Numbered from the stretch's first letter, positions 33,582 through 42,102 are shown. The stretch is DNA of 64,000 nucleotides from Natrarchaeobius oligotrophus (GCF_003841465.1 NZ_REFZ01000005.1:271677-335676), one strand, 5' to 3'. Made by a program: numbers and translations. The notes: generated by a model not told the origin, from the letters alone.

Positions 33582-35750
33582 TCACGGAGACGGCGGATCG
33601 CCGTCGTACCGGCCGTGGTCGGCGTAGAAGTTCAACATCGCGAACTTGAGCTTCTCGGGATCGATGTCGAGCAGCTCCTCGCGCTCTTCGTGGGGAAAGC
33701 TTCCGTTGACGCTGTACTTGCCGAGATCCGATTTCGCCTCCCTCGAGTAACGCGCGTCGAGCAACGCGCGCACGCCGACGTCCTCGGGCGAACGGATCAC
33801 GCGGCCGAGGGCCTGTCTCGTCTTTCGGACGGTCGGAATCTCGACGGCGTACCGCCAGCCGGTGTCGGTCCCGTCGAACGCGACGTCGTAGGCCTCCTGA
33901 ACCGCTTCGGCCCGGTCGTCGAGGTGCGGATAGGGAACCCCGACGACGAGCACCGTCCGCGCGTCGTCGCCGTCGAAACTCACGCCCTCAGCGAGCGTTC
34001 CCCACAGCGACGTACAGAGGATTCCGCCGTCGTCGTCGACGAACTCCCGGCGCAGTTCCTCGACGGCGGTGCCGGGTTCGTCCAGGTACACCGTTTCGCC
34101 CCGTCGCTCGAGGCGATCCGCGTACCGGCTGGCCTCGCCGTAGTTGGGAAAGAACGCGAGCGCGTTTCCGGGTGTCATCCGGACGGCGTCGTGGATGGCC
34201 TCGGCGACCGTCTCCTGGACCGCCGGATCGTCCCGGTCCGAGGAGAAAAGCGGCGGCGTCTCGACGGCGTACGTCCGGCGGTTCTCCGCAGGGAACTGCA
34301 ATCCGTAGGCCATCGTCACCGCATCCTCGAGGCCGAGGACGTCCTCGGTGACGTCGAACGGCTGGAGGGTCGCGCTCATCAGGACGGTCGCGTACACCTC
34401 GTCGAACAGCCGGCCCGTCACCTGCCGCGGGAGACACGTGTACAGTTCGGCCCGGCCGTAGACCTCGTCGGTGCCGGCGTCGCGGGTGACCGAGACGACC
34501 GGATACAGCCCCTCTTTCGACCCCTCGTTCAGCCACGCGCTGACGAACGCCGCGGCCTGCAGGGTCTGACACTCCGTCCGCGTCGCCGTCTCCCCCTCGC
34601 GATAGGCCTCTTCGTACCCCTCGTCGAGTTCCTGGCCGAGCTTCATCGCGGCCTCGAGATCGTCGTCGATTCCCCGCCCGGAGTACCGCTGCAAGAACTC
34701 GAGAGTGAGATCGTCGCGCCGGTCTTCGTTGGCGATGGGGACGTCCTCCCAGTTCTCGTCGATCCGCTCTCGCTGGCCGAAGCCGAACGACTCCTCGTAG
34801 GTCTCGACCAGCGCGCGGTGAAACGCCGAGAGGACGTTCGTGGCGTCCTCCGATCGTGGATCGCCGGTCTCGGCGAGTTCGTCGATCGCCGACTCGAACG
34901 TCCGTTCGGAACAGGTTCGAGTCGCGTGCTCTCGCGCGGCGTCCTCGACGTTGTGGGCCTCGTCGAAGACGGCGATCACGTCCTCGGGATCGCGCCCGAG
35001 CCACCGGAAGAACTGCTCGCGGATGGTCGAATCGAGCAGGTGGTGGTAGTTACAGACGACCAGATCGACGCCCTCGATCCCCTCCTTCAGCAGTTCGTAG
35101 CCGCAGAACTCCTCGCGCTCGGCGCGCTCGTAGATCTCCTCGGGCGTGCGGACGTCCTCGAACAGCCAGGCGAAGAAGTCGTCCGTTTCTTCGGTCAGGT
35201 TGTTCCGGTAGTACTCACAGACGTTCTGCGCTTCGAGATCCTCGAGGCGCTCCTCGATCGTCTCGAGTTCGTCCATGACGGCGCTTCGGGCGTCGGCCGC
35301 CCCGCCGTCTCCCTCCTGGCTCTCCGCGAGCAACTCCCGCTGACGGCGCTCGAGCTGGTGCCGATCGCGTTCGGCGTCGACCAGCGCCCGCGTGTTGTCC
35401 CGCAGCGCCTGACACTCCTCGTAACCGACGTCGATGTGACACATCGATGACTTCCCCTTGAAGACGATCGCCTGGATCGACTCTTCGCGGGTGATGGCGC
35501 GGGCTTCGGCCACGAACTGGCGCATCTGCTGGTGGACGTCCGTCGTGATGACGACCGTCTTGTCCTGCTCGCGGGCGACCTCGAGTGCGGGTGCGAGCGA
35601 CGAGAGGGTCTTTCCCGTGCCACAGGCCCCCTCGAAGAGGACGTTCTGGCCGCGAACCAGCGTGTTGTAGATGCGGTCCATCGCCTCGCGCTGGTTCTCG
35701 TAGGGCTCGTCGTACGGGAAAAACCGCATGTAGCCACTCGTCTCGGACAC
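33582..35750 (-). CDS. XPD/Rad3-family Fe-S DNA helicase
   Basis: 722 residues from GTG 35750 (VSETSGYMRFFPYDEPYENQ); ATG 35729 is an alternative. A 5'-3' superfamily 2 helicase of DNA repair. Walker A EGACGTGKT (about 40) and DEAH box VFDEAHNVED are intact. The four Fe-S cysteines are present: SSMCHID, YEECQAL, NVCEYYRN and EEFCGYEL. Motifs III-VI follow (LMSATLQPFDV; FFPNYGEASRYADRL; GTLAEGVSFDGDDARTVLVVGVPYP; QALGRVIRSPEDVG). A charged coiled insertion (about 125-180) lies inside the Fe-S domain. Confidence 0.93.
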   Translation of the reverse strand: MSETSGYMRFFPYDEPYENQREAMDRIYNTLVRGQNVLFEGACGTGKTLSSLAPALEVAREQDKTVVITTDVHQQMRQFVAEARAITREESIQAIVFKGKSSMCHIDVGYEECQALRDNTRALVDAERDRHQLERRQRELLAESQEGDGGAADARSAVMDELETIEERLEDLEAQNVCEYYRNNLTEETDDFFAWLFEDVRTPEEIYERAEREEFCGYELLKEGIEGVDLVVCNYHHLLDSTIREQFFRWLGRDPEDVIAVFDEAHNVEDAAREHATRTCSERTFESAIDELAETGDPRSEDATNVLSAFHRALVETYEESFGFGQRERIDENWEDVPIANEDRRDDLTLEFLQRYSGRGIDDDLEAAMKLGQELDEGYEEAYREGETATRTECQTLQAAAFVSAWLNEGSKEGLYPVVSVTRDAGTDEVYGRAELYTCLPRQVTGRLFDEVYATVLMSATLQPFDVTEDVLGLEDAVTMAYGLQFPAENRRTYAVETPPLFSSDRDDPAVQETVAEAIHDAVRMTPGNALAFFPNYGEASRYADRLERRGETVYLDEPGTAVEELRREFVDDDGGILCTSLWGTLAEGVSFDGDDARTVLVVGVPYPHLDDRAEAVQEAYDVAFDGTDTGWRYAVEIPTVRKTRQALGRVIRSPEDVGVRALLDARYSREAKSDLGKYSVNGSFPHEEREELLDIDPEKLKFAMLNFYADHGRYDGDPPSP

Positions 35751-35845
35751 GGTACGTGATTGGTTCCCGCTTCGATAAAAGCGTTCGTCTCGTTCCGACG
35801 TCGAAGCTCCCGGCTCGTCTCGAGCGATCCCCCGCGCCGCCGGCG

Positions 35846-36214
35846 CTAGCCGGAATCGGACGCGCTCAGCGCGTAGCCGGCGGCCGCGAGGCCGAACCCG
35901 ACGATGACCCCGATCCCGACCGCGCCGAGGGTACCGATCGGCTCGAGGCTGGCCCCGCCGAAGGCCCCGCCGACGAAGCCGACGCCGAAGCCCACGACCA
36001 CGCCGGCGGTTCGGCGCTGGCGTGGCGGTACGCCCTCCTCGAGGCCGATCGTCGCCACGATCGTCACGGCGAGCCCGGCTACGGTTCCGGCCATCAGCCC
36101 GAGCACGAGCGGAAAGTCGATCCAGTGGACGGTGACGGCGGTCACGCCCATTCCGACGGCGAAAAACGCCGCGAGGCCCGCGACGAGCGCGACGATTCCG
36201 GTCTTGAGCGACAT
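35846..36214 (-). CDS. Small four-helix membrane protein, function unknown
   Basis: 122 residues from ATG 36214. Four hydrophobic segments: IVALVAGLAAFFAVGMGV, FPLVLGLMAGTVAGLAVTIVATIG, AGVVVGFGVGFVGGAFGG and GAVGIGVIVGFGLAAAGYAL, rich in Gly and Ala as in pore or packing helices. Common as an uncharacterised haloarchaeal protein. It sits divergently next to the gene at 36407. Confidence 0.7.
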   Translation of the reverse strand: MSLKTGIVALVAGLAAFFAVGMGVTAVTVHWIDFPLVLGLMAGTVAGLAVTIVATIGLEEGVPPRQRRTAGVVVGFGVGFVGGAFGGASLEPIGTLGAVGIGVIVGFGLAAAGYALSASDSG

Positions 36215-36406
36215 CGTTCGTCCGCGCCTTCGACCGGACGCACAAGAATACTGTCGCTTCCGGTACTCGGTCGAAGACCGGATCCGTCCTCGGCTGGACC
36301 GCCGTTCGCCGTCCGGTTCGGCCGACGCGATCGTTCCCCTCGACGACCGGGAGGGCCGGCTACTGCGCGGTGTACCGCCTTGCCCCTCGAGTGCTTTCCC
36401 TCGGAT

Positions 36407-36811
36407 ATGCCAATCCCCGGGTACGATTCCGGCACCGTCGCGGAGTTTTCCCACGACCCCGTCGGCGCTCGATTCGACGTGGTCGCGGGCGTCGTCCCCG
36501 ACGACGTCGCCCTCGAACGAAGCGTCTCCGATCCGCCGGTCGACGTGCTGTCGGAGCCGGTCGATCTGGTCGGTCTCGACGGGCTGAAAGCGGTCGAGGC
36601 GATCCGCATCGAACTGGCGTACGCGCCGTCGCGGTTGCCGCCCGGTGCGAGCCCGACCGACGTCGCGGTCGTCGTCGACGCCGACGGCCGCTGGACTCCC
36701 CTCGAGTCGACCGTCGACCTCGAGGAGACGACGGTCACCGCGGTGTTGAACGATCGGCCGCCGGGATCGACCGTCGTCGCGGCCTACGACGACGACTCGA
36801 GCGTCGTCTGA
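36407..36811 (+). CDS. Conserved small acidic protein, function unknown
   Basis: 134 residues from ATG 36407. Soluble and acidic, predicted mixed alpha/beta: MPIPGYDSGTVAEFSHDPVGARFDVVAGVVPDDVALE; LVGLDGLKAVEAIRIELAYAPS; TDVAVVVDADGRWTPLESTVDLE. No signal peptide, membrane helix or catalytic motif. About 55 bases before the Zn-ribbon gene on the same strand, so possibly co-transcribed. Confidence 0.55.
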   Translation: MPIPGYDSGTVAEFSHDPVGARFDVVAGVVPDDVALERSVSDPPVDVLSEPVDLVGLDGLKAVEAIRIELAYAPSRLPPGASPTDVAVVVDADGRWTPLESTVDLEETTVTAVLNDRPPGSTVVAAYDDDSSVV

Positions 36812-36864
36812 GGGTTGCGCACTCCGGGCTCGCGTTTACCGGGCTCGCCGTCTACCGTCCGGGT

Positions 36865-37260
36865 ATGAGCGAACGAAACCCGGACGCCGCGTACACCGAG
36901 CTCACGCCCGACGCCTGGCACCAGGACGACGAGGGAAACTACACCCTCGACTGTCCCGAGTGCGGCTCCGCCGCGACGCTGATGAACGTCGTCCAACACG
37001 GCCGGTGTAACGGCTACCTCGACCGACGGGAAGCTGAGACGGCGGTCGACGAGGAGCGAATGGAGTGTACGGCCAAACTCTGGCTCGAGCTGGGATACGT
37101 CTCCGATCCCGGCGACGACTCGAGCGAGGGGGCGGGTGGCGAATCGATCGAGGACGGCTCCGAAAACGTGGAGTCGGACGACGTCGATCCGGACGAGGGT
37201 GTCCGCGGCGAAGGACAGCCGCCGGGCGCCGACGGCGCGGTCGACGACGCCCAGCACTAA
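36865..37260 (+). CDS. Zinc-ribbon-like protein, function unknown
   Basis: 131 residues from ATG 36865. The folded part (1-80) has CPECG (about 33-37), a single C in HGRCNGYLDRREAE (about 51) and one in MECTAKLW, compatible with one metal site. The remaining 50 residues are a very acidic disordered tail. It follows the gene at 36407 and is convergent with cysE. Confidence 0.6.
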   Translation: MSERNPDAAYTELTPDAWHQDDEGNYTLDCPECGSAATLMNVVQHGRCNGYLDRREAETAVDEERMECTAKLWLELGYVSDPGDDSSEGAGGESIEDGSENVESDDVDPDEGVRGEGQPPGADGAVDDAQH

Positions 37261-37276
37261 CTCTCGGTCCGCCGGG

Positions 37277-37795
37277 TCACTCTCGCCCGTCGATGCGTCG
37301 TGCGGGAACCCCCGCGACGGTCGTCCCGGCCTCCACGTCGTCGGTGACGACCGATCCGGCGCCGACGGCGGCGTCCGCACCGACCGTGATGGCTCCCAGC
37401 AGCGTCGCGTTCGCGCCGATCGTGACGCCGTCTTCGATCGTCGGATGACGCTTGACTCGCTCGTTCGTATCGCCGCCGAGGGTGACGCCGTGGTACATGT
37501 GAACGTCGTCGCCGACCTCGGCCGTCTCGCCGACGACGACGCCCATGCCGTGGTCGATGGTCACCCGACGACCGATCCGCGCCGCCGGGTGGATTTCCAC
37601 GCCGGTCAGCAGCCGCACGACGTGTGCGAACAGCCGCGCGACGAGTCGAAACCCCCTGTTCCAGAGCCGGTGTGCGATCCGATGTCCCCAGATCGCGTGC
37701 ACGCCGGGATAACAGAGCGCGACCTCGAGACACCCCGTCGCGGCGGGGTCGCGTTCGCACATCGCTCGCGTGTCTTCGCGGAGCCGTCCGAACAT
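37277..37795 (-). CDS. cysE: Serine O-acetyltransferase
   Basis: 172 residues. The helical N-terminal domain ([16 protein letters not shown]...[17 protein letters not shown]) is short, as in the compact CysE type. The left-handed beta-helix hexapeptide repeats follow ([44 protein letters not shown]), with the catalytic His in IDHGMG. It makes O-acetylserine for cysteine synthesis. No cysteine synthase is adjacent. Confidence 0.95.
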   Translation of the reverse strand: MFGRLREDTRAMCERDPAATGCLEVALCYPGVHAIWGHRIAHRLWNRGFRLVARLFAHVVRLLTGVEIHPAARIGRRVTIDHGMGVVVGETAEVGDDVHMYHGVTLGGDTNERVKRHPTIEDGVTIGANATLLGAITVGADAAVGAGSVVTDDVEAGTTVAGVPARRIDGRE

Positions 37796-37925
37796 CCATC
37801 GTCGCGTACCGACGCGGGTCGCATAAAACGGTTGTTTTCCGCCGAGGGCTCGTCTCGGTCCACCTCCTCGCCCTCGGCTCCACGCATTTCCGTCTCACAT
37901 TCGTCCCGGCGCACTTCCGTCTCGC

Positions 37926-38594
37926 TCACTTCCCGCGCGCGAGCCGTCGGCCGATCCGTACCGGCAGTCCCGCTTCGTTCACCGCCTCCCGGACCGCGTC
38001 GACGTCGTACTCGACGCGGTGGGTTTCGACGGCCATCGCCTCGAGGTCGACGACGGCGTACCCCGCCCGCGGATCGCCGTCGCGCGGCTGACCGACGCTC
38101 CCCGGGTTGACTACGATTCCCTCCGCGTACTGCGAGGCCCCCTGGACGTGGGTGTGTCCGAGCACCAGCACGTCCTCGTCCGCGAGCAGCCGCGGCGAGA
38201 ACTCCTTCGGGTACGTATACCGCGTGTAGCGGTCCGGATCGTCGGGGTGACCGTGGACCAGCTTCACCCTGCCGTCGCACTCGAGGCGTTCGGTCGGGAG
38301 GGACGCGAGCCACCGGCGTTGCTCGTCGGTGAGTTCCTCCCGGGCGTGTTCGACGCCCGCTCGAGCCATCCCGTTGAACCGAAACGGTGCGTCCCCGACG
38401 ACCGCGGCGTCGTGGTTCCCCATCACCGTCGGCACGCCCCGGGCCCGAAGCTCGTCGACGCACTCGCCCGGCCAGGGGTTGTAGCCGACGACGTCGCCCG
38501 CACAGCACAGTTCGTCGACCGGCGGCATGTCCGCCAGTACGGCCTCGAGCGCCACGAGATTCCCGTGGACGTCCGAGATGAGCCCGACTTTCAT
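37926..38594 (-). CDS. YfcE/MJ0936-type metallophosphoesterase
   Basis: 222 residues. All calcineurin-like metal motifs are present: LISDVHGNLVALEAVL, CCAGDVVGYNPWP, VMGNHDAAVV, LVHGHPDD and LGHTHVQG. VNPGSVGQPRDGDPRAGYAVVD is the YfcE-type closing motif. The family hydrolyses phosphodiesters; the natural substrate is unknown. Monocistronic, upstream of cysE on the same strand. Confidence 0.9.
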   Translation of the reverse strand: MKVGLISDVHGNLVALEAVLADMPPVDELCCAGDVVGYNPWPGECVDELRARGVPTVMGNHDAAVVGDAPFRFNGMARAGVEHAREELTDEQRRWLASLPTERLECDGRVKLVHGHPDDPDRYTRYTYPKEFSPRLLADEDVLVLGHTHVQGASQYAEGIVVNPGSVGQPRDGDPRAGYAVVDLEAMAVETHRVEYDVDAVREAVNEAGLPVRIGRRLARGK

Positions 38595-38719
38595 AGCCGA
38601 AACTAACCGGCTCGAGCGGTATGTAGATTGTCCACCGATCCGACGTGCCCGGGGACGGCAGACGCTTCGTCGGTTCCAGAACCGTGACGGACGTCCTGAT
38701 CCGGCGGCTCTCGCGGCGA

Positions 38720-39307
38720 TCAGTCGCCGTTTTCGATCGCCGTCTCGAACCCGGCGTCGGTCCGGGCGACGCCGGCCGCACAGACCGCGTGTTCGAACTC
38801 GAGATCGTACGCGTCGCTCGCCGCGTCGCCGGCCGCCTCGGCCGCGAAGTCGATCGACTCCGGTGCGTTCTTCTCGTAGGTCGCGACCAGCGTCGGCTCG
38901 TCGACGGTCTCGACGAGCAACGCGTCCCTCCTGACGGTGCCGATCAGCGCCTCGTCGTCGCCGATCGTCGCGGCGATACGCGGCGTGTCGTAGTCGTCTT
39001 TCTCGTAATCCAGCGCGAGCAGGCTCTCCGCCAGCGCGTCGCGGGCCGGGTAACCCAGTTCGAGTTTCTCCGCGATCGGATCGACGTGCGAGCCGTTGCC
39101 GAAGGCGGCCGTCTCGCCGGTCGGCGTCTCGACCACCCGCAGGCAGTTGTACGAGACGTACGGGTTATCCGTCTCCGGGGCGTCCTCGGTGGGGCCGACG
39201 GTGAGCGCGTCGTCTCGAGCGACGATCTGGCGGTTGGGAAACGATCGCGAGGAGACGCGGTAGGCACCGACGTCCGGGCCGACGACGACGAATCGTCCGA
39301 CGTACAT
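38720..39307 (-). CDS. purO: Archaeal IMP cyclohydrolase
   Basis: 195 residues. Closes the purine ring (FAICAR to IMP) in archaea lacking the C-terminal PurH route. The N terminus [28 protein letters not shown] is the family hallmark. [28 protein letters not shown] and [17 protein letters not shown] follow. It starts divergently 80 bases from the HNH protein, so their promoters overlap; a pyrimidine-rich block at about 39331-39338 could be its TATA-like element. Confidence 0.93.
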   Translation of the reverse strand: MYVGRFVVVGPDVGAYRVSSRSFPNRQIVARDDALTVGPTEDAPETDNPYVSYNCLRVVETPTGETAAFGNGSHVDPIAEKLELGYPARDALAESLLALDYEKDDYDTPRIAATIGDDEALIGTVRRDALLVETVDEPTLVATYEKNAPESIDFAAEAAGDAASDAYDLEFEHAVCAAGVARTDAGFETAIENGD

Positions 39308-39357
39308 ATTCGTACGTGGGCAAGAGGCGGGAAAAGGGATATCGATTCGTCCTCGAG

Positions 39358-39365
39358 TTTATATC
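39358..39365 (+). promoter_or_regulatory. TATA-like element deciding the HNH gene start
   Basis: TTTATATC lies 27 bases before the GTG at 39388. This argues that 39388, not the in-frame GTG at 39316, is the leaderless start. Confidence 0.5.
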
Positions 39366-39387
39366 CGATGGGGCGGCCAACCCGGCC

Positions 39388-40173
39388 GTGACGACCGAGG
39401 ACGAGTGCCTCAAGGCCTTGCGGCGAGCGGCCGACGAACTCGGCGAGTCGCCGACGAAAGCACAGTACGAGGAACTGGGATTGACGCCGGCGTCCGCGAC
39501 GATCATCCGGACAGTCGGGGGATGGAACGCTGCAAAAGAAAATGCGGGGCTGGAAACCAGCTACTCGAGGGGGTCTCGCGTCGGTCCGAAACCGGACGAT
39601 GTCGACCTTCCGCAGGGTACGTCGTGGACGGCCCTCTCCGTCGATCAACGATGGCATTACAGAAATACCGAGTGGAACAGTGAGCGAACGTTACAGCGTC
39701 GATCTCGACTTCGGTCGTGGCTCAACGACCGAAAGCGCGACCGTGGTTGTTCACGGTGTGGCGTCGATGCCGCGGCCTGTTTGGACTTTCACCATACCGA
39801 TGAACACACGAAGGAAATGGCGGTTAGCCGGATGGTCACCTTCGGTTACGGAAAAGATGCACTTCGTGAAGAGATCAAAAATTGCAAGGTCCTGTGTGCC
39901 AACTGCCACCGACGACTTCACTATTCCTCGCCGGAGCGCGAACTACGCCGATGGGTTCACGACCGAAAACGTGACGCGGGCTGTCGCCGGTGTGCAGAAT
40001 CGGATCCAGAGTGTTTAGATTTCCATCACCCTGGTGATACCAAGGAGGCGACCGTCTCGGAACTCGTCTCGGAGTCGAAGCCAAAACAGCGGGTTTCCCT
40101 CGAGACCGAACGCTGTCTGGTTCTCTGTGCGAATTGCCATCGGAAGGAACATCACGATGCTCCGCGTTCCTAA
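39388..40173 (+). CDS. Protein with two tandem HNH-like zinc domains and an N-terminal helix-turn-helix repeat
   Basis: 261 residues from GTG 39388 (VTTEDECLKALRRAADELG). Residues 1-50 match the homing-endonuclease-associated helix-turn-helix repeat (GESPTKAQYEELGLTPASATIIRTVGGWNAAKENAGL). Two similar HNH-type domains follow. First: CSRCGVDAAACLDFHH ... CKVLCANCHRRLH. Second: CRRCAESDPECLDFHHPG ... CLVLCANCHRKEH. Both start with the same RSWLNDRKRDRGC/RRWVHDRKRDAGC lead-in, so one arose by duplication. It ends eight bases before the TnpB transposon end. Its base composition is less GC-rich than its neighbours. Likely a nuclease of mobile origin; target unknown. Confidence 0.75.
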   Translation: MTTEDECLKALRRAADELGESPTKAQYEELGLTPASATIIRTVGGWNAAKENAGLETSYSRGSRVGPKPDDVDLPQGTSWTALSVDQRWHYRNTEWNSERTLQRRSRLRSWLNDRKRDRGCSRCGVDAAACLDFHHTDEHTKEMAVSRMVTFGYGKDALREEIKNCKVLCANCHRRLHYSSPERELRRWVHDRKRDAGCRRCAESDPECLDFHHPGDTKEATVSELVSESKPKQRVSLETERCLVLCANCHRKEHHDAPRS

Positions 40174-40181
40174 CGCTCACA

Positions 40182-40330
40182 GTGACATCCTCCCCGCCGT
40201 GAACGGCGGGGCTTCCCTACAAAGGGAATCCAATCTGGCAGGTTTCAGTCCGAGTACGCCGCGAGCGTCATCTCCGAGGATTTCTCGCTCGTCTCGCGGT
40301 GGACTGTGGCGCTGTCACCGGCGCTCCCGT
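40182..40330 (-). ncRNA. Probable TnpB guide RNA (reRNA/omega RNA) scaffold
   Basis: TnpB guide RNAs derive from the 3' end of tnpB plus the transposon right end, with the guide just outside the element. Here that means the last tnpB codons, the stem at 40192-40211 and the terminal block, with the guide read from below 40182, that is, the 3' end of the HNH gene. The 5' limit is approximate; expression is inferred. Confidence 0.45.
40192..40211 (-). repeat. Terminal hairpin of the TnpB element
   Basis: Perfect 7-bp stem CCCCGCC/GGCGGGG with a GTGAAC loop, six bases inside the GTGAC terminus. It is typical of IS200/IS605 ends and is part of the presumed guide-RNA scaffold. Confidence 0.75.
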
Positions 40331-41480
40331 TCCGAGGCGAGTCATTGCGTTCCGGTTCCCAAGGAACGCTCTCTCCCCACGGATCTACGCGACCGGCGAT
40401 ATTTGCGGCCGCGTTGATATCTGCTTGGAACTCTGTTACGTGGCAGTCGTCGTTCGTACACGTGAACTCGGCTTGCGACTCACGGTGACCGAGGTGGCCG
40501 CACGCGTGGCACGTCTGCGAGGTGTACGCCGCGTTGACGTACTCGACGCGAATCCCTGCTTCGGAGGCCTTGTCTTCGATTCGGCCCTGAAGACGGCCAA
40601 ACGCCCACGCGTGTAAGCGTCGGTTCATGAACTTGCCGTAGTCGAGTTGTTCGCGGATGTACGACAAGTCTTCGAGTACGATTACCGGGTCCTCGAAAGA
40701 CCCGACATATTCGATAGCACGCCGGGACACCTTCTCAACGATATCCGTCAGTGCGTTCTGGTAGTGGTCGAAACGTTCGTCCACACGCCAGTCGGCGGCG
40801 TCACGCTCTTGGAGCCGCCGGAGCGTCGTGAACATCTCTTTGCGGAGGTGTCGAGCTCGACTGCCACTTTCGAGCATCGGTTTCCGTGGTACGTCGCGCT
40901 TGAGGGCACAGCCCGTGATCAGCGCGCTCTCACCTACGTCAAACCCGATGTACGTCGGATCGTCCGGTTCGGTTGGTTCGCCGACGGAAAACTCGACAGT
41001 GACATGTAACTCCCACGACGTTCGGTGACGCTGCAAGCGGAGCTCGCCCGCTTTCGCGTCGTCGTTCAGCAGGTCGAACCAGAGTGATTCCTGTTCGGGG
41101 TTGATTCGAAGTGGAATCCAGAAGTTCGTCCCTCGGCCGGGTTGCGGGGTCTGCCAGACAAAGCCGTATTCGCGCTCATCAGAGTAGTCGAACTTCGCGG
41201 CTCGGTTGACGAGTCGAAGCGGGTGCTCGTCATCAATCTCACGAGCGTTGTACGTATCTCGAAGCTTCGGGACGTAGGACTTGAGCGCGTCTTTGGCCTG
41301 ATACGGCAGGTCGTAGGGCGTCACAATGTCGTTGACGGCAGACATCGTGCCTGCTTCAGCATCGAAGGCGTCGTGGAGTGCTTCGCGGTAGGTGTCCAAG
41401 AGCCGCTGTAGGCGTTGCTCTTTGCCTGCTGTGGGCGTGGCGAGCGTGGCCTGAAGCGTTTTCGTCACCGTCTTGGACAC
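40245..41480 (-). CDS. tnpB: TnpB RNA-guided endonuclease (RuvC-type)
   Basis: 411 residues from GTG 41480 (VSKTVTKTLQATL); nearby upstream GTGs are alternatives. The N-terminal recognition region (1-170) leads to the split RuvC domain. All three acidic residues are present: Asp in YIGFDVGES, Glu in VIVLEDLSYIRE and Asp in QADINAAANIAGR. The Zn ribbon between the last two is intact (CHACGHLGH ... CTNDDC). TnpB cuts DNA matched by its guide RNA next to a transposon-associated motif and helps retain the transposon. The C-terminal 35 residues are Ser/Glu rich. Nothing suggests decay. Confidence 0.93.
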   Translation of the reverse strand: MSKTVTKTLQATLATPTAGKEQRLQRLLDTYREALHDAFDAEAGTMSAVNDIVTPYDLPYQAKDALKSYVPKLRDTYNAREIDDEHPLRLVNRAAKFDYSDEREYGFVWQTPQPGRGTNFWIPLRINPEQESLWFDLLNDDAKAGELRLQRHRTSWELHVTVEFSVGEPTEPDDPTYIGFDVGESALITGCALKRDVPRKPMLESGSRARHLRKEMFTTLRRLQERDAADWRVDERFDHYQNALTDIVEKVSRRAIEYVGSFEDPVIVLEDLSYIREQLDYGKFMNRRLHAWAFGRLQGRIEDKASEAGIRVEYVNAAYTSQTCHACGHLGHRESQAEFTCTNDDCHVTEFQADINAAANIAGRVDPWGESVPWEPERNDSPRNGSAGDSATVHRETSEKSSEMTLAAYSD

Positions 41481-41501
41481 ACCAATCACTACAACACCAC
41501 C

Positions 41502-41524
41502 ACACTTAAACGTAACTTTAGTGT
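41502..41524. promoter_or_regulatory. Imperfect dyad between tnpB and the small divergent gene
   Basis: ACACTTAAA and TTTAGTGT arms (one-base gap in the second) sit between the two divergent starts, 22 bases from tnpB and 11 bases from the small gene. It also provides TATA-like sequence in both directions, so it is a candidate shared operator. Confidence 0.4.
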
Positions 41525-41534
41525 AACACCATGT

Positions 41535-41672
41535 ATGAAGTACGTCAAGATAGAGTTCGACGACGAATCGCAGTACGAAAGCCTGAAAGAGACGAAAGAG
41601 CACCACGGGCTGACATGGAAAGGGATGTTACTTCACGCTCAGCGGGAGTTGGATTCCGAGAGTGCCGATTGA
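41535..41672 (+). CDS. Small TnpB-associated protein, ribbon-helix-helix-like
   Basis: 45 residues from ATG 41535: MKYVKIEFDDESQYESLKET then a helix (KEHHGLTWKGMLLHAQREL). The short strand followed by two helices fits the ribbon-helix-helix DNA-binding fold, which works as a dimer. It starts 54 bases from tnpB in the opposite direction. I recall the same small protein upstream of IS1341-type tnpB genes in other haloarchaea, which suggests a functional link, perhaps repression of tnpB. Confidence 0.7.
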   Translation: MKYVKIEFDDESQYESLKETKEHHGLTWKGMLLHAQRELDSESAD

Positions 41673-41907
41673 TCGGTGGACAGTGTAGTCAAGTGACGCG
41701 ATGGGACGTTATCGTGTTCCTCCTGTTACAGTAGCCACTGTGCCCACTGTGCATCATCCACATCTGATCACCAGAGAGATCGCCGATCAGTATGCAAATC
41801 GTTGCAGTCGGTACTATAGACTGTTTTTCGACCGAGTTCGCAACACTCTAATACTGCGATCAACTACAGACTGATACGTCGGAGTTACACGCCGACCGAT
41901 CGTGTCA

Positions 41908-41980
41908 AGTCCATTAGGGTAGTGGCCAATCCTGTCAGCTTCTGGGGCTGACGACGCTGGTTCGAATCCAGCATGGACTA
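41908..41980 (+). tRNA. tRNA-Gln (CUG)
   Basis: 73 bases. The acceptor arms AGTCCAT/ATGGACT pair fully, the discriminator is A and CCA is not encoded. The D-stem is GGGT/ATCC, the T-arm GCTGG-TTCGAAT-CCAGC is perfect, and the anticodon arm (TCAGC-TTCTGGG-GCTGA) gives U33 then CUG. The anticodon stem extends by one pair, as in other haloarchaeal tRNA-Gln as I recall them. No intron. 235 bases without a gene separate it from the small RHH-like gene. Confidence 0.93.
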
Positions 41981-42020
41981 CTTCTTCGACTCGAGCGCAC
42001 TCCCCAGCCCCGCCTATCGG

Positions 42021-42043
42021 TTTCCACCTGAAACGAAGGGGTC
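42021..42043 (+). promoter_or_regulatory. Single origin-recognition-box-like motif
   Basis: TTTCCACCTGAAACGAAGGG followed by GTC, a close relative of the inverted pair at 3050-3127 (shared GAAACG-AGGGG core). It lies between tRNA-Gln and the rhodanese gene, 60 bases before that gene's start. A lone box is more likely an Orc-binding or stray site than an origin. Confidence 0.45.
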
Positions 42044-42102
42044 GGCTCGCTCGATCACCGCCACCAGAATCCCTATTTGCACGCCGTTCCTACTCGCACC
42101 CA

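Larger units (their letters stand above)
40182..41525 (-). mobile_element. IS200/IS605-family (IS1341-type) transposon carrying only tnpB
   Basis: The right end is the CCCCGCC/GGCGGGG stem (40192-40211) closed by GGGGAGGATGTCAC (minus strand, ending at 40182). tnpB occupies 40245-41480. No TnpA (Y1 transposase) is present, so movement would need one in trans. The left end is not precisely placed; it lies in the tnpB/RHH intergenic region or beyond the small gene. Confidence 0.75.

Noticed and set aside
33615..35450. A 611-residue open frame opposite the XPD helicase
   Set aside because: Shadow frame of a gene with complete helicase and Fe-S motifs; composition is Val/Arg/Asp-rich with no domain.
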